Shown here piece by piece: positions 6,476 to 13,730 of a stretch of DNA of 16,219 nucleotides. Both the position numbers and the translations under genes were made by a program. A model generated the notes under the pieces. It was not told the DNA's origin, did not search any database, and was given only the letters and a program-made list of their open reading frames with translations. The stretch comes from an uncultured Collinsella sp. (lineage in GTDB: Bacteria; Actinomycetota; Coriobacteriia; Coriobacteriales; Coriobacteriaceae). The stretch covers positions 1 through 16,219 of the forward strand of contig USHA01000048.1 of assembly GCA_900554325.1 (NCBI GenBank). Reading direction: 5' to 3'. Every line of letters starts with the position of its first letter. The stretch's first letter is position 1.

Positions 6476-8083
6476 ATGGCAGGCAAGCCGCAAACACTAG
6501 CTACGACCTCGGCATTCGAGATCTTGGGCCCCGTCATGGTCGGCCCCAGCTCATCGCACACCGCCGGCGCCCTGCGCTGCGCCCAAGTTGCCGCCAGCCT
6601 GCTGGAAGGCCGCATCACCAAAGTCACCTTTGGCCTGTGGAACTCCTTCGCCCACACCTACCGCGGCCACGGCACCGACCGTGCGCTCGTCGCGGGCATC
6701 CTGGGCCTCGACACCGATGACGAGAACATCAAGCGGGCCTTCGACCTCGCGCGCGAGCAGGGCCTCGAATATCACTTTGACATCAAGGGCGACGACGCCT
6801 CCATCCACCCCAACACCGTCGACATCGACATGGTCGACGACACGGGCGCCACGGCACAGGTTCGCGGCGAGAGCCTGGGCGGCGGCAAGATGCGCATCAG
6901 CCGCATTAACGGCGTCGGCGTCGACATCTCGGGCATGTACTCCACGCTCTTCGTGGCGCACAAGGACGTCCCCGGTGTACTCGCCGCGCTCACCAACCTG
7001 CTCGCCTACGCACACGTGAACATCGCCTTCTGCCGCACCTACCGCACCGAAGTAGGCGGCCAGGCCTACTCCGTCTTTGAGACCGACGGCGCGACCGACG
7101 ACACCGTCGTCCCCATGCTGCGCAAGCTCGACAATGTCGATTACGCAACGTTTATCGAGCTCCCAGGCTCGGCCTCGTCGCTCTCCCCCGGCGTCTCGGC
7201 CATGGAGATCTTCGACGACGGCGAGCAGCTGCTCGATGCGTGCGAGGAACTGGGGCTCAGCATCGGCGCCGTCATGGCCGTTCGCGAGGCGCGTCTGACC
7301 GGCGAGGCCCACGCCGTCGCCGCCATGCGCCGCGTGCTCGACGTCATGCGCGAGGAGACCACGGCCCCCATCGCCAATCCGCAACGTTCGCTCGGCGGGC
7401 TTATCGGCGGCGAGGCCAAGCTCGTCGAAGCAACCCGCTGCAACGATTTGAGTGCAAACCTGATGGGCGCCGTCCAGACCGACGCCGTTGCCCGCGCCAT
7501 GGCCGTGCTCGAGCGCTCCGCTACCATGGGCGTGATTGTCGCCGCCCCCACGGCAGGGTCCGCGGGTGTTGTGCCCGGCTGCGTGCTGGCGCTTGCCGAT
7601 CGCCTGCAGCTCGACGACGAGCAAGTCATGGACGCGCTCTACTGCGCAGCCGCCATCGGCCTCAACCTCACCACAAGCGCCTGCGTTGCCGGCGCCGAGG
7701 GCGGCTGCCAAGCCGAGGTGGGAAGCGCCGCCGCCATGGCAGCCGCCGCACTGGTGCAGATGCTCGGCGGCACGCCCGAGCAGGCGCTCGACGCCAGTTC
7801 CATCGCGCTGAGCAACCTGCTGGGCCTGGTCTGCGATCCTGTAGGCGGCCTCGTGGAGGTGCCCTGCCAAAACCGTAACGCCATCGGCGTGGCTGCGGCC
7901 TTTAGCTCGGCACAACTCGCCCTCGCCGGCATTAAGAGCCTGGTACCGTTTGACCAGATGGCACACGTCATGCTCTCGGTGGGCCACGCTTTACCGGCCA
8001 CGCTGCGCGAGACGGCAAAGGGTGGCATCGCGCAGGCTCCGGCCGCACTTTCGGCCTGTGCAAAATGCGGTGTGTGCGGATAG
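6476..8083 (+). CDS. sdaA: L-serine ammonia-lyase, iron-sulfur dependent, fused beta-ACT-alpha chain
   Basis: The enzyme deaminates L-serine to pyruvate and ammonia using a 4Fe-4S cluster, in the cytoplasm. The 535-residue product starts with the beta part (GPSSSHTAG at 23-31), continues with an ACT-like domain at about 154-235 (STLFVAHKDVPGVLAALTN and following), and then the alpha part from about 240, with APTAGSAGVVPG. The cluster cysteines are visible as C411, C453 and C464: their spacings of 42 and 11 equal those I recall for Cys343/385/396 of the Legionella enzyme. The chain ends CAKCGVCG, so a cysteine is the penultimate residue, matching the C-terminal cysteine that occupies the active site in Legionella. 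AAGGAG lies 5 bases before the ATG. The gene is alone, behind the 121-base palindrome and before a terminator. Confidence 0.95.
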   Translation: MAGKPQTLATTSAFEILGPVMVGPSSSHTAGALRCAQVAASLLEGRITKVTFGLWNSFAHTYRGHGTDRALVAGILGLDTDDENIKRAFDLAREQGLEYHFDIKGDDASIHPNTVDIDMVDDTGATAQVRGESLGGGKMRISRINGVGVDISGMYSTLFVAHKDVPGVLAALTNLLAYAHVNIAFCRTYRTEVGGQAYSVFETDGATDDTVVPMLRKLDNVDYATFIELPGSASSLSPGVSAMEIFDDGEQLLDACEELGLSIGAVMAVREARLTGEAHAVAAMRRVLDVMREETTAPIANPQRSLGGLIGGEAKLVEATRCNDLSANLMGAVQTDAVARAMAVLERSATMGVIVAAPTAGSAGVVPGCVLALADRLQLDDEQVMDALYCAAAIGLNLTTSACVAGAEGGCQAEVGSAAAMAAAALVQMLGGTPEQALDASSIALSNLLGLVCDPVGGLVEVPCQNRNAIGVAAAFSSAQLALAGIKSLVPFDQMAHVMLSVGHALPATLRETAKGGIAQAPAALSACAKCGVCG

Positions 8084-8101
8084 CGGCAAAGAACGACTCA
8101 A

Positions 8102-8128
8102 AGGTGGGACAAATGTCCCACCTCTTTT
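8102..8128 (+). terminator. Terminator behind sdaA
   Basis: AGGTGGGAC (8102-8110) pairs with GTCCCACCT (8115-8123) around AAAT and is followed by CTTTT, 18 bases after the sdaA stop. The stem is strong and the T tract short. Confidence 0.75.
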
Positions 8129-8169
8129 GAATGCCACCGTTTCCGTACCACAAACAGCAGGGCAATCGC

Positions 8170-8175
8170 TATAAT
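8170..8175 (+). promoter_or_regulatory. Probable -10 element of the transpeptidase gene
   Basis: A consensus TATAAT in the context CGCTATAATGC lies 57 bases before the chosen ATG and downstream of the sdaA terminator. No good -35 hexamer is visible at the usual distance. Confidence 0.55.
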
Positions 8176-8232
8176 GCAAGCCCAGTAAAAACACGATGAA
8201 CCGCAAGGCGAAAATCGAAGGATATGCATACG

Positions 8233-9966
8233 ATGTCGCAAAACGATCGAACTCAACTGATTCCCGATCCGCAGCAGCCGAGCTGGCACACCGGCGGCGT
8301 TCAGTCGCCGCGTCCTATCGCGCCGAGCCACGGTCAGCAGCGTAGTGCAGCAAACGCTTCCCAACGCCCGAACCAACAGCGACAGCAGCGTCAACAACGT
8401 CAGCAGCGCCAGGCAAACGGCAATGCGCCCAAGCAGCCCCCCACGCACGCTCGAGGCGATCGTGGCCCCGCGCGCAAACCCGCCGAGAACAATAAGTCGG
8501 GCAAAAAGACGACGCTCTTTGTCGTCCTGGGTCTAATCGTCATTGTCTATATCGTAGGCGTCGTAGCATTTTCGCAGGTAGCCTACCCCAACACCACCAT
8601 CGCCGGCGTCGATGTCTCGTTCTCCAACGCTTCGTCTGCCGCCACCAAGGTCAACTCGGCTTGGAAGCACTATAAGCTCACCGTGACAGGCGATGACTTT
8701 AGCTGGACCTATCAGCCCGAGTCCGATGAACCCATCGTCGACGGTGAAGCTGCTGCAAAAGAAATCATCAACCACAACGAAGCCTTTATTTGGCCGGTCC
8801 GCCTTGTGGAATCCTTAAGCGGCAAGACCAAAACAACTGCTACCTCCTACGAAGTCGATCTTGATCAAGACGTCGACCTGTCCATGCTTTCCGACACCTT
8901 TGACCAAAAGAAGTTTGAGAAGGATCTGGGCGCCGCCATCGACGAGTTTAACGAAGGACGTTCGGGCACGTTCGAGGCCAATAGCTCCTATGACGAGCAA
9001 GCGGGCAAGTTTACCGTCGAGAAGGCGCGCTCCAACGAAAAACTCAACCGCGAGCATGTCATTAAATATGCCGAGCTCGAGCTCGCCTCGCTGGCCGAGA
9101 CCGTAGATCTTTCCAAGCTCGGCAACGATGCCTATGAGCCACTCAATGGAACGCTGACCGATGATCAGATTCAGGCCGCATGCGATGCCGCCAACAACTT
9201 CCTGGGCGTCAACGTGACCCTCAAGCTCAACGGCGAGGATGCCGGTAAGGTTGATGGCAGCTCCGTGTTGCAGTGGATCAGCTTTGCCGATCCGGCCAAC
9301 CCCACGCTCGATACGTCGCAGATCAGCAGCTGGGCAGCCGAACTCGCCAACGGCTTTAATACCGTGGGCTCCACTCGTTGGTGGACGCGCGCCGATGGCA
9401 AGCAGTGCGCCGTCGAAGGCGGCGACTTTGGTTGGTCCATCGACAGCAGCTCGCTCGCCAAGCAGGTCGAGGACGCCATTAACAACAAGCAGACCGGCGA
9501 GATCGAGATCAAGTACTCCCAGAAGGCCGACACCTTTACCGCAAAGGGAGAGCCCGACTGGAAGGCATACATCGACGTCGACCTGTCCGAGCAGCACGCG
9601 CGCTACTATGACGAGAGCGGCAATATCGTGTGGGAGGCCAACTTTATTTCCGGCAAACCGGGCGAAGACGCCACCCCCGAGGGTGTGTGGCAAATCAACA
9701 GCAACGACGGCGGCAGCACCCTGATCGGAGCCAAGGACCCCGAGACCGGTAAACCCAAATATGAGAGCCCGGTGAGCTACTGGATGCCGTTTGAGGGCAA
9801 CATGATCGGCTTCCACGACGCCACCTGGCAAAACGACAAGAGCTTCGATAACGCCGAGTCGTACAAGTGGTGCGGCAGCCACGGTTGCATCAACCTGCGC
9901 CTGGCCGACGCCAAGGCACTGCACGATTGCATCAAAGTCGGCCTGTGCGTGGTTGTCCACTCGTAG
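8233..9966 (+). CDS. Membrane-anchored L,D-transpeptidase (YkuD domain)
   Basis: Enzymes of this class form 3-3 cross-links or attach partners in peptidoglycan outside the membrane. The 577-residue product has a Gln/Pro/Arg-rich cytoplasmic tail (residues 1-90), one membrane helix at about 94-116 (FVVLGLIVIVYIVGVVAF), a long extracytoplasmic region resembling the YoaR/PG4-type domain found before YkuD domains, and a C-terminal YkuD catalytic domain from about 443 to the end. The catalytic motif is GSHGCINL with the nucleophile C552, and a conserved-type histidine lies in GFHDATW at 528. The type II membrane topology places the enzyme outside the cell. An ATG at 8224 is also in frame, but AAGGA ends only one base before it, against 10 bases before 8233. 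The gene is probably monocistronic. Substrate preference cannot be read from sequence. Confidence 0.9.
   Translation: MSQNDRTQLIPDPQQPSWHTGGVQSPRPIAPSHGQQRSAANASQRPNQQRQQRQQRQQRQANGNAPKQPPTHARGDRGPARKPAENNKSGKKTTLFVVLGLIVIVYIVGVVAFSQVAYPNTTIAGVDVSFSNASSAATKVNSAWKHYKLTVTGDDFSWTYQPESDEPIVDGEAAAKEIINHNEAFIWPVRLVESLSGKTKTTATSYEVDLDQDVDLSMLSDTFDQKKFEKDLGAAIDEFNEGRSGTFEANSSYDEQAGKFTVEKARSNEKLNREHVIKYAELELASLAETVDLSKLGNDAYEPLNGTLTDDQIQAACDAANNFLGVNVTLKLNGEDAGKVDGSSVLQWISFADPANPTLDTSQISSWAAELANGFNTVGSTRWWTRADGKQCAVEGGDFGWSIDSSSLAKQVEDAINNKQTGEIEIKYSQKADTFTAKGEPDWKAYIDVDLSEQHARYYDESGNIVWEANFISGKPGEDATPEGVWQINSNDGGSTLIGAKDPETGKPKYESPVSYWMPFEGNMIGFHDATWQNDKSFDNAESYKWCGSHGCINLRLADAKALHDCIKVGLCVVVHS
8374..8409 (+). 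repeat. Four tandem 9-base units encoding Gln-Gln-Arg
   Basis: Four consecutive copies of a 9-base unit (CARCARCGN type) encode QQR four times in the cytoplasmic tail of the transpeptidase. The unit length preserves the reading frame, so copy number could vary between strains without breaking the gene. Confidence 0.8.
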
Positions 9967-10034
9967 TGCAACGCGAGCATTCCTACAACGTGGAACCGCT
10001 GTGACCAATCTAACAGTTCCGAAAGAAACCGTCC

Positions 10035-10064
10035 TATGCGCCCGCCCCAACCGGTGGGCGCATA
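10035..10064 (+). terminator. GC-rich hairpin between transpeptidase and exporter genes
   Basis: TATGCGCCCGCC (10035-10046) pairs with GGTGGGCGCATA (10053-10064), twelve pairs including one G-T, around the loop CCAACC. It lies 68 bases after the transpeptidase stop. There is no T run behind it, so termination is uncertain; its right arm ends inside the TATAAT at 10063, so it might instead affect that promoter or the 5' end of the exporter message. Confidence 0.45.
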
Positions 10065-10068
10065 TAAT
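10063..10068 (+). promoter_or_regulatory. Possible -10 element of the exporter operon
   Basis: A consensus TATAAT overlaps the last two bases of the preceding hairpin and lies 30 bases before the adaptor ATG. The region 17 bases upstream is GC-only hairpin stem, not a -35 hexamer. Confidence 0.4.
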
Positions 10069-10098
10069 TATCGAGGTTCTTTCTATAAAGGAGACGCT

Positions 10099-11535
10099 AT
10101 GCCGAATGTCCCCACGATCACCCCGGGCCCAGATGATACCGAGCGCACGCCCGAAGGTGCCACCGAAACGATTCCTCTGATTACAAACGTACATGCCGAC
10201 AAGCAGAGCGGACGCACGAACGATACGGCCGAGATTTCCGATGAAGAGGCATATGCCAAGCTCAAGGCAAAGCGTGCCGAACGTCGACGCAAAAAGCTGA
10301 TTCGTCGCGGTATTGCCGCCGGCGTCGTGGGTGCCATCGCGCTCACTGCCATTGTCGCAACCCTTGTTATCAATGCGCAGCCACAGGGCGCTAGCGATCC
10401 TGTGACCGACATGGCGACCGAGGGCACGTTTACCACAACGGTCGAGGCGAAAGGCCAGCTCAAACCCATTTCGTCCTCAGTGGTCTCCCCTTCTGTCGAC
10501 GGAACGGTCGATTCAATCAACGTGCAGGCAGGCCAATCCGTCAACGAGGGCGACGTGCTTATGACCATTAAAAACGACGAGCTCGATCGCAACGTTGCCG
10601 AGGCGCAGCGTGCAGTTGCAGCCGCTCAAGAAGACCTCGCCAACGCACAGAAAGCCGCAGCCGCTGCGCAGGCCACCCCAACGACGGACGATGATGGAGC
10701 TTCCGCAGCAGCTGGCATCACCGCCGCATCAGCGGACACAAACGCCGTATCGGCCGCACAGCGCAGCCTCGCATCGGCCCAGGCAAACCTCGATCAGGCG
10801 AACGCCAAGGCAGCCAGCCGTACGGTCACGGCCCCGAGCTCGGGTAGCATCGTGGAGCTCAACGCCAAGGTGGGCGCCACGGTAACAGGCGGCATGATCA
10901 TGGGCGAAAGCGACACGAGCGGCGGAAAGCAGTGCATGCAGATCGCCGACCTGTCCAAAATGAAGGTGACCGTGCAGGTGGGCGAAAAGGACATCGCCAA
11001 GATCGCCGTTGGGCAGAGCGCCAACGTCACGTATCCCGCGTTTCCCGATATCGTGAGCCAGGGCACCGTCACGGCTATCGCGTCGGTGGCAAACTCCGAC
11101 GCCGCCAACGGTGGCGGCGGCAGCGTAACCTTTAACGTCGACATCCTCATCGAGTCGCCCGACGCGCGCCTGAAGCCGGGCATGACGGCCGAGGTATCGG
11201 TGGTGACCGAGCAGCTCGACGACGTGGTGATGGTGCCGACGATGGCGCTCATGACCGAAGACGGCGAACACTATTACGTCAACGTGGCAACCGATGACGA
11301 GGGCAAGCAAACCCATCGCGTGAAGGTGACCGTCGTGACGCAAAACGACAACGAAGCCGTAGTCGGCAAGACACAGGTCAAGCGCGACGACCAGGACAAC
11401 GAGATCAACCCCAACGTGCCGGTTACCAAGCTGCGCGATGGCGACACCCTCGTCATGGACACCGGAGCGGACGCAACGGCTGACGGCGGCTACAGCGCGG
11501 ATTCGGGCAGCACGTCTGCCGACGAGGACATGTAA
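10099..11535 (+). CDS. Membrane fusion/adaptor protein of a MacA/YknX-type exporter
   Basis: The product is the extracytoplasmic adaptor that works with the ATPase and permease encoded next to it. Its 478 residues comprise a charged cytoplasmic segment (1-66, Lys/Arg-rich at its end), a membrane helix at about 72-93 (AAGVVGAIALTAIVATLVI), a first lipoyl-like half (GTVDSINVQAGQSVNEGDVL from 135), an Ala/Gln-rich coiled-coil hairpin at about 156-240 interrupted by an Asp/Thr/Ala-rich loop, the second lipoyl half (SSGSIVELNAKVGATVTGG), and beta-barrel and membrane-proximal domains to the end; the C-terminus is Asp/Gly/Ser-rich. The ATG at 10099 has AAAGGAG 5 bases upstream; a start at 10036 would run through the hairpin. 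Its stop overlaps the ATPase start by one base. Substrate unknown: antimicrobial peptides, lipids and macrolides are known for relatives. Confidence 0.9.
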   Translation: MPNVPTITPGPDDTERTPEGATETIPLITNVHADKQSGRTNDTAEISDEEAYAKLKAKRAERRRKKLIRRGIAAGVVGAIALTAIVATLVINAQPQGASDPVTDMATEGTFTTTVEAKGQLKPISSSVVSPSVDGTVDSINVQAGQSVNEGDVLMTIKNDELDRNVAEAQRAVAAAQEDLANAQKAAAAAQATPTTDDDGASAAAGITAASADTNAVSAAQRSLASAQANLDQANAKAASRTVTAPSSGSIVELNAKVGATVTGGMIMGESDTSGGKQCMQIADLSKMKVTVQVGEKDIAKIAVGQSANVTYPAFPDIVSQGTVTAIASVANSDAANGGGGSVTFNVDILIESPDARLKPGMTAEVSVVTEQLDDVVMVPTMALMTEDGEHYYVNVATDDEGKQTHRVKVTVVTQNDNEAVVGKTQVKRDDQDNEINPNVPVTKLRDGDTLVMDTGADATADGGYSADSGSTSADEDM

Positions 11536-12308
11536 TGCGTCCCGTTATCGACATCCGCAACGTGCACCGCATCTTTGAGAGCGAGGCGGGGTGCGCCCAC
11601 ATCCTGCACAACGTGAGCCTGGCGGTAGATCCCGGCGAGTTCGTCGCCATTACCGGCCCTTCGGGCTCGGGCAAGTCAACGCTCATGAACATCCTGGGCT
11701 GTCTGGACAAACCGACGGCGGGCGACTATTACCTGCAAGGGGTCAACGTGGCCGAGCTCGATGATGACGAGCTCACCGAAGTTCGCGCCCTGAGCATTGG
11801 CTTTGTCTTTCAGAGCTTCAACCTGCTGCCGCGCCTGTCGGTTATCGAAAACGTCATGCTGCCGCTGGCATACACTAACGTGCCCCGTAGCCAGCGCGAG
11901 ATGCGCGCCGTGCACGCGCTGCAGGCCGTCACGCTGCCCGTCGACCACTGGGACCACCGCATATCCGAGCTCTCGGGCGGCCAGATGCAGCGTGTCGCCA
12001 TCGCACGCGCCCTCGTCAATGACCCGCCCATCATTCTGGCCGATGAGCCGACGGGAAACCTGGACTCCGCCACTGGAGCGCTTGTGATGGAAACCTTCCA
12101 TAAGCTCCAGGAGCGCGGCAAAACCATCGTGCTTATCACACACGACCCCGGCATCGCCGCCGAGGCCGACCGTGCCGTGACCATCCGCGACGGTCGCATT
12201 CACGACGGCGCGTATATTCCACATGCACCGCGGACCCTGTGCAGCGCCGTAGATAGCCTGCCCATGATTTCCGCCTCCTACAACCCGTCGAAAGGAGTGG
12301 TGGCATGA
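11535..12308 (+). CDS. ABC transporter ATPase, MacB/LolD/YknY type
   Basis: Cytoplasmic ATP-binding subunit of the exporter. In 257 residues it shows Walker A GPSGSGKST at 41-49, the Q-loop FVFQSFNL, the signature LSGGQMQRVAIARAL from 146, Walker B ILADEPTGNLD with D170-E171, and the switch histidine H203 in LITHDPG. The DEPTGNLD form is typical of the MacB/LolD/FtsE group. It carries about 25 residues beyond the usual 230-residue size as a C-terminal tail without a recognised motif. Its ATG shares the final A of the adaptor stop codon (TAATG) with GAGGA six bases upstream, and its end overlaps the permease start by 4 bases (ATGA), so the three genes are translationally coupled. Confidence 0.95.
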   Translation: MRPVIDIRNVHRIFESEAGCAHILHNVSLAVDPGEFVAITGPSGSGKSTLMNILGCLDKPTAGDYYLQGVNVAELDDDELTEVRALSIGFVFQSFNLLPRLSVIENVMLPLAYTNVPRSQREMRAVHALQAVTLPVDHWDHRISELSGGQMQRVAIARALVNDPPIILADEPTGNLDSATGALVMETFHKLQERGKTIVLITHDPGIAAEADRAVTIRDGRIHDGAYIPHAPRTLCSAVDSLPMISASYNPSKGVVA

Positions 12309-13519
12309 GCGCCCGCGATCTCATCCAGGAAGCCCTTCACTCGCTCGAGGCCAACAAGGGGCGCAGCCTGCTCACCATCCTGGGCATTGTCATCGGCATC
12401 GCCTCGGTTATCGCCATGACTTCGCTCATCGGCGGAATCCAAAACAGCCTGGTAAACAGCCTGGGCCTCAACGCAGCTCGTATGGTACAGATCTATTCGT
12501 CGCAAGAACTCACCGATTCGGACGTCGAGAAGCTTAAAAAACTGGTGCCGCAGATTGAGCAAATCGGCATTGTCGACAGCGCCTATACCGAGTACAAGAC
12601 CGGCGATAAAAGCTATACCGTCATGGCACAGGGTGTCGATAGCGACATGCTCGACGCTGTGGGTGCTAGCAAGCTCGTTGCGGGACGTGTCTATTCACAG
12701 GCCGAGTCTCAATCAGGCTCGCGCGTTGCGCTCATCAGCCGTGGCGGCGCCGATCAGCTTTACGGCAACGAACAGGACGCACTGGGAAAAACCATCAAGG
12801 TGTCCAACGGCGAGGTGCAGATTGTAGGCGTGATTGATGGCGGCAGCGACTCCATGGGCTCACTAACGCTGTATATGCCACGCGAAACCATCTCCGGCCT
12901 GTTTGGCGACGAGAATCCTTCATTCCCCAGCGTGACGGCACTTGCCGCCGAGGGCACGGACATGGATGAGCTCTGCAAAACCATCGAGTCCAAGGTGCGC
13001 GCGATGAAGGGCATCGAGGAGGAGGACGAGTACGACAGTGTATCGGCAACCTCCATGAAAAGCGCTATCGATGCACTCAACTCCTTTATGGGCGCATTCT
13101 CGCTCATCATGGGTGCTGTCGCCAGCATCTCGCTGCTTGTCGGCGGTATCGGCATTATGAATATGATGCTTACCAACGTAACGGAGCGCATTCGCGAGAT
13201 CGGCATCCGCCGCGCTCTGGGCGCCAGTCGTCGTGATATCACCGCGCAGTTTTTGGCCGAGTCCTCGGCGCTGTGCGTCACCGGCGGACTGTTGGGTGTC
13301 CTGATTGGCTATCTGCTGGCATGGGGACTCACGTTCTTTGCCGCAAGCTCGGGCATCATGAGCGAGTTTGGAGCTACCGGGACGATCACGCCAAGCTTCT
13401 CCATTACGACAGTGTTGATCGCGTTTGCCGTATCGGTCGGCATCGGTGCAATCTTTGGCTTCTACCCCGCTCGCCGCGCAGCAAAGCTCGACCCGGTGGA
13501 GTGCCTACGCTACCAGTAA
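12305..13519 (+). CDS. ABC transporter permease, MacB/YknZ type
   Basis: Membrane subunit of the exporter, 404 residues. It has a first membrane helix at about 21-43 (RSLLTILGIVIGIASVIAMT), a large extracytoplasmic MacB-type domain to about 260, then the FtsX domain with three helices, including SLLVGGIGIMNMMLTNVTER and the cytoplasmic coupling segment EIGIRRALGASRRDI; it ends YPARRAAKLDPVECLRYQ, the usual FtsX-family C-terminus. It lacks a fused ATPase, as in Bacillus YknYZ rather than E. coli MacB. AAAGGAG lies 7 bases before the ATG, which overlaps the ATPase stop. Such transporters use a mechanotransmission mechanism, coupling ATP hydrolysis to movements outside the membrane. No two-component system or resistance gene is adjacent to hint at the cargo. 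Confidence 0.94.
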   Translation: MSARDLIQEALHSLEANKGRSLLTILGIVIGIASVIAMTSLIGGIQNSLVNSLGLNAARMVQIYSSQELTDSDVEKLKKLVPQIEQIGIVDSAYTEYKTGDKSYTVMAQGVDSDMLDAVGASKLVAGRVYSQAESQSGSRVALISRGGADQLYGNEQDALGKTIKVSNGEVQIVGVIDGGSDSMGSLTLYMPRETISGLFGDENPSFPSVTALAAEGTDMDELCKTIESKVRAMKGIEEEDEYDSVSATSMKSAIDALNSFMGAFSLIMGAVASISLLVGGIGIMNMMLTNVTERIREIGIRRALGASRRDITAQFLAESSALCVTGGLLGVLIGYLLAWGLTFFAASSGIMSEFGATGTITPSFSITTVLIAFAVSVGIGAIFGFYPARRAAKLDPVECLRYQ

Positions 13520-13527
13520 GCCACCAC

Positions 13528-13604
13528 CAACAAGTTGCGGTGAATTAGGGACTGAATATGCTATCTAGCAGCAAAAACAGACACTATTTCACCGCAACTT
13601 ATTG
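13528..13604. repeat. Long imperfect palindrome after the permease gene
   Basis: Bases 13528-13544 (CAACAAGTTGCGGTGAA) match the reverse complement of 13588-13604 at 16 of 17 positions, with 13 consecutive pairs. The symmetry continues inward with scattered mismatches (for example CTG/CAG at 13552-13554 and 13578-13580, TGCT/AGCA near the centre), so the whole 77 bases look like two inverted copies of a roughly 35-base REP-like unit. It begins 8 bases after the permease stop and may also act as a terminator for both converging operons. Its unit differs from that at 4681. Confidence 0.75.
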
Positions 13605-13609
13605 AAGGG

Positions 13610-13708
13610 CTACTTGCGCCAGTTCCGGGCGTCGTCCTCGAACTTTTGGCGGATGACGGTCTTGTACGGTTCGAGCTTGCTCGAGGCGCTCCTCCTCGCG
13701 GGCGGGAG
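13610..13708 (-). pseudogene. Probable remnant of an IS21-family IstA transposase
   Basis: Reading the minus strand from about 13708 to a TAG at 13612-13610 gives a Pro/Arg/Ser stretch followed by SKLEPYKTVIRQKFEDDA and RNWRK. This resembles the IstA segment just after its helix-turn-helix region, where relatives read roughly KLDPFKPxI...DD...PRKQRHTAKRI; the match stops at RK, exactly where the palindrome's flank begins. Nothing of the catalytic DDE domain or of IstB is present. The fragment lies between the cobK stop and the palindrome. The identification rests on memory of the family and a short alignment, so it could be coincidence. Confidence 0.45.
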
Positions 13709-13730
13709 GGAACGCAGGCGCGGCGAGCGC

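Noticed and set aside
6551..7987. A 478-residue open frame on the minus strand, antisense to sdaA
   Set aside because: Composition mirrors the sense codons (His/Gly/Val-rich) and it lacks a ribosome binding site or motifs. The same reasoning excludes the long antisense frames at 1632-2816, 4887-5780 and 8815-10194.
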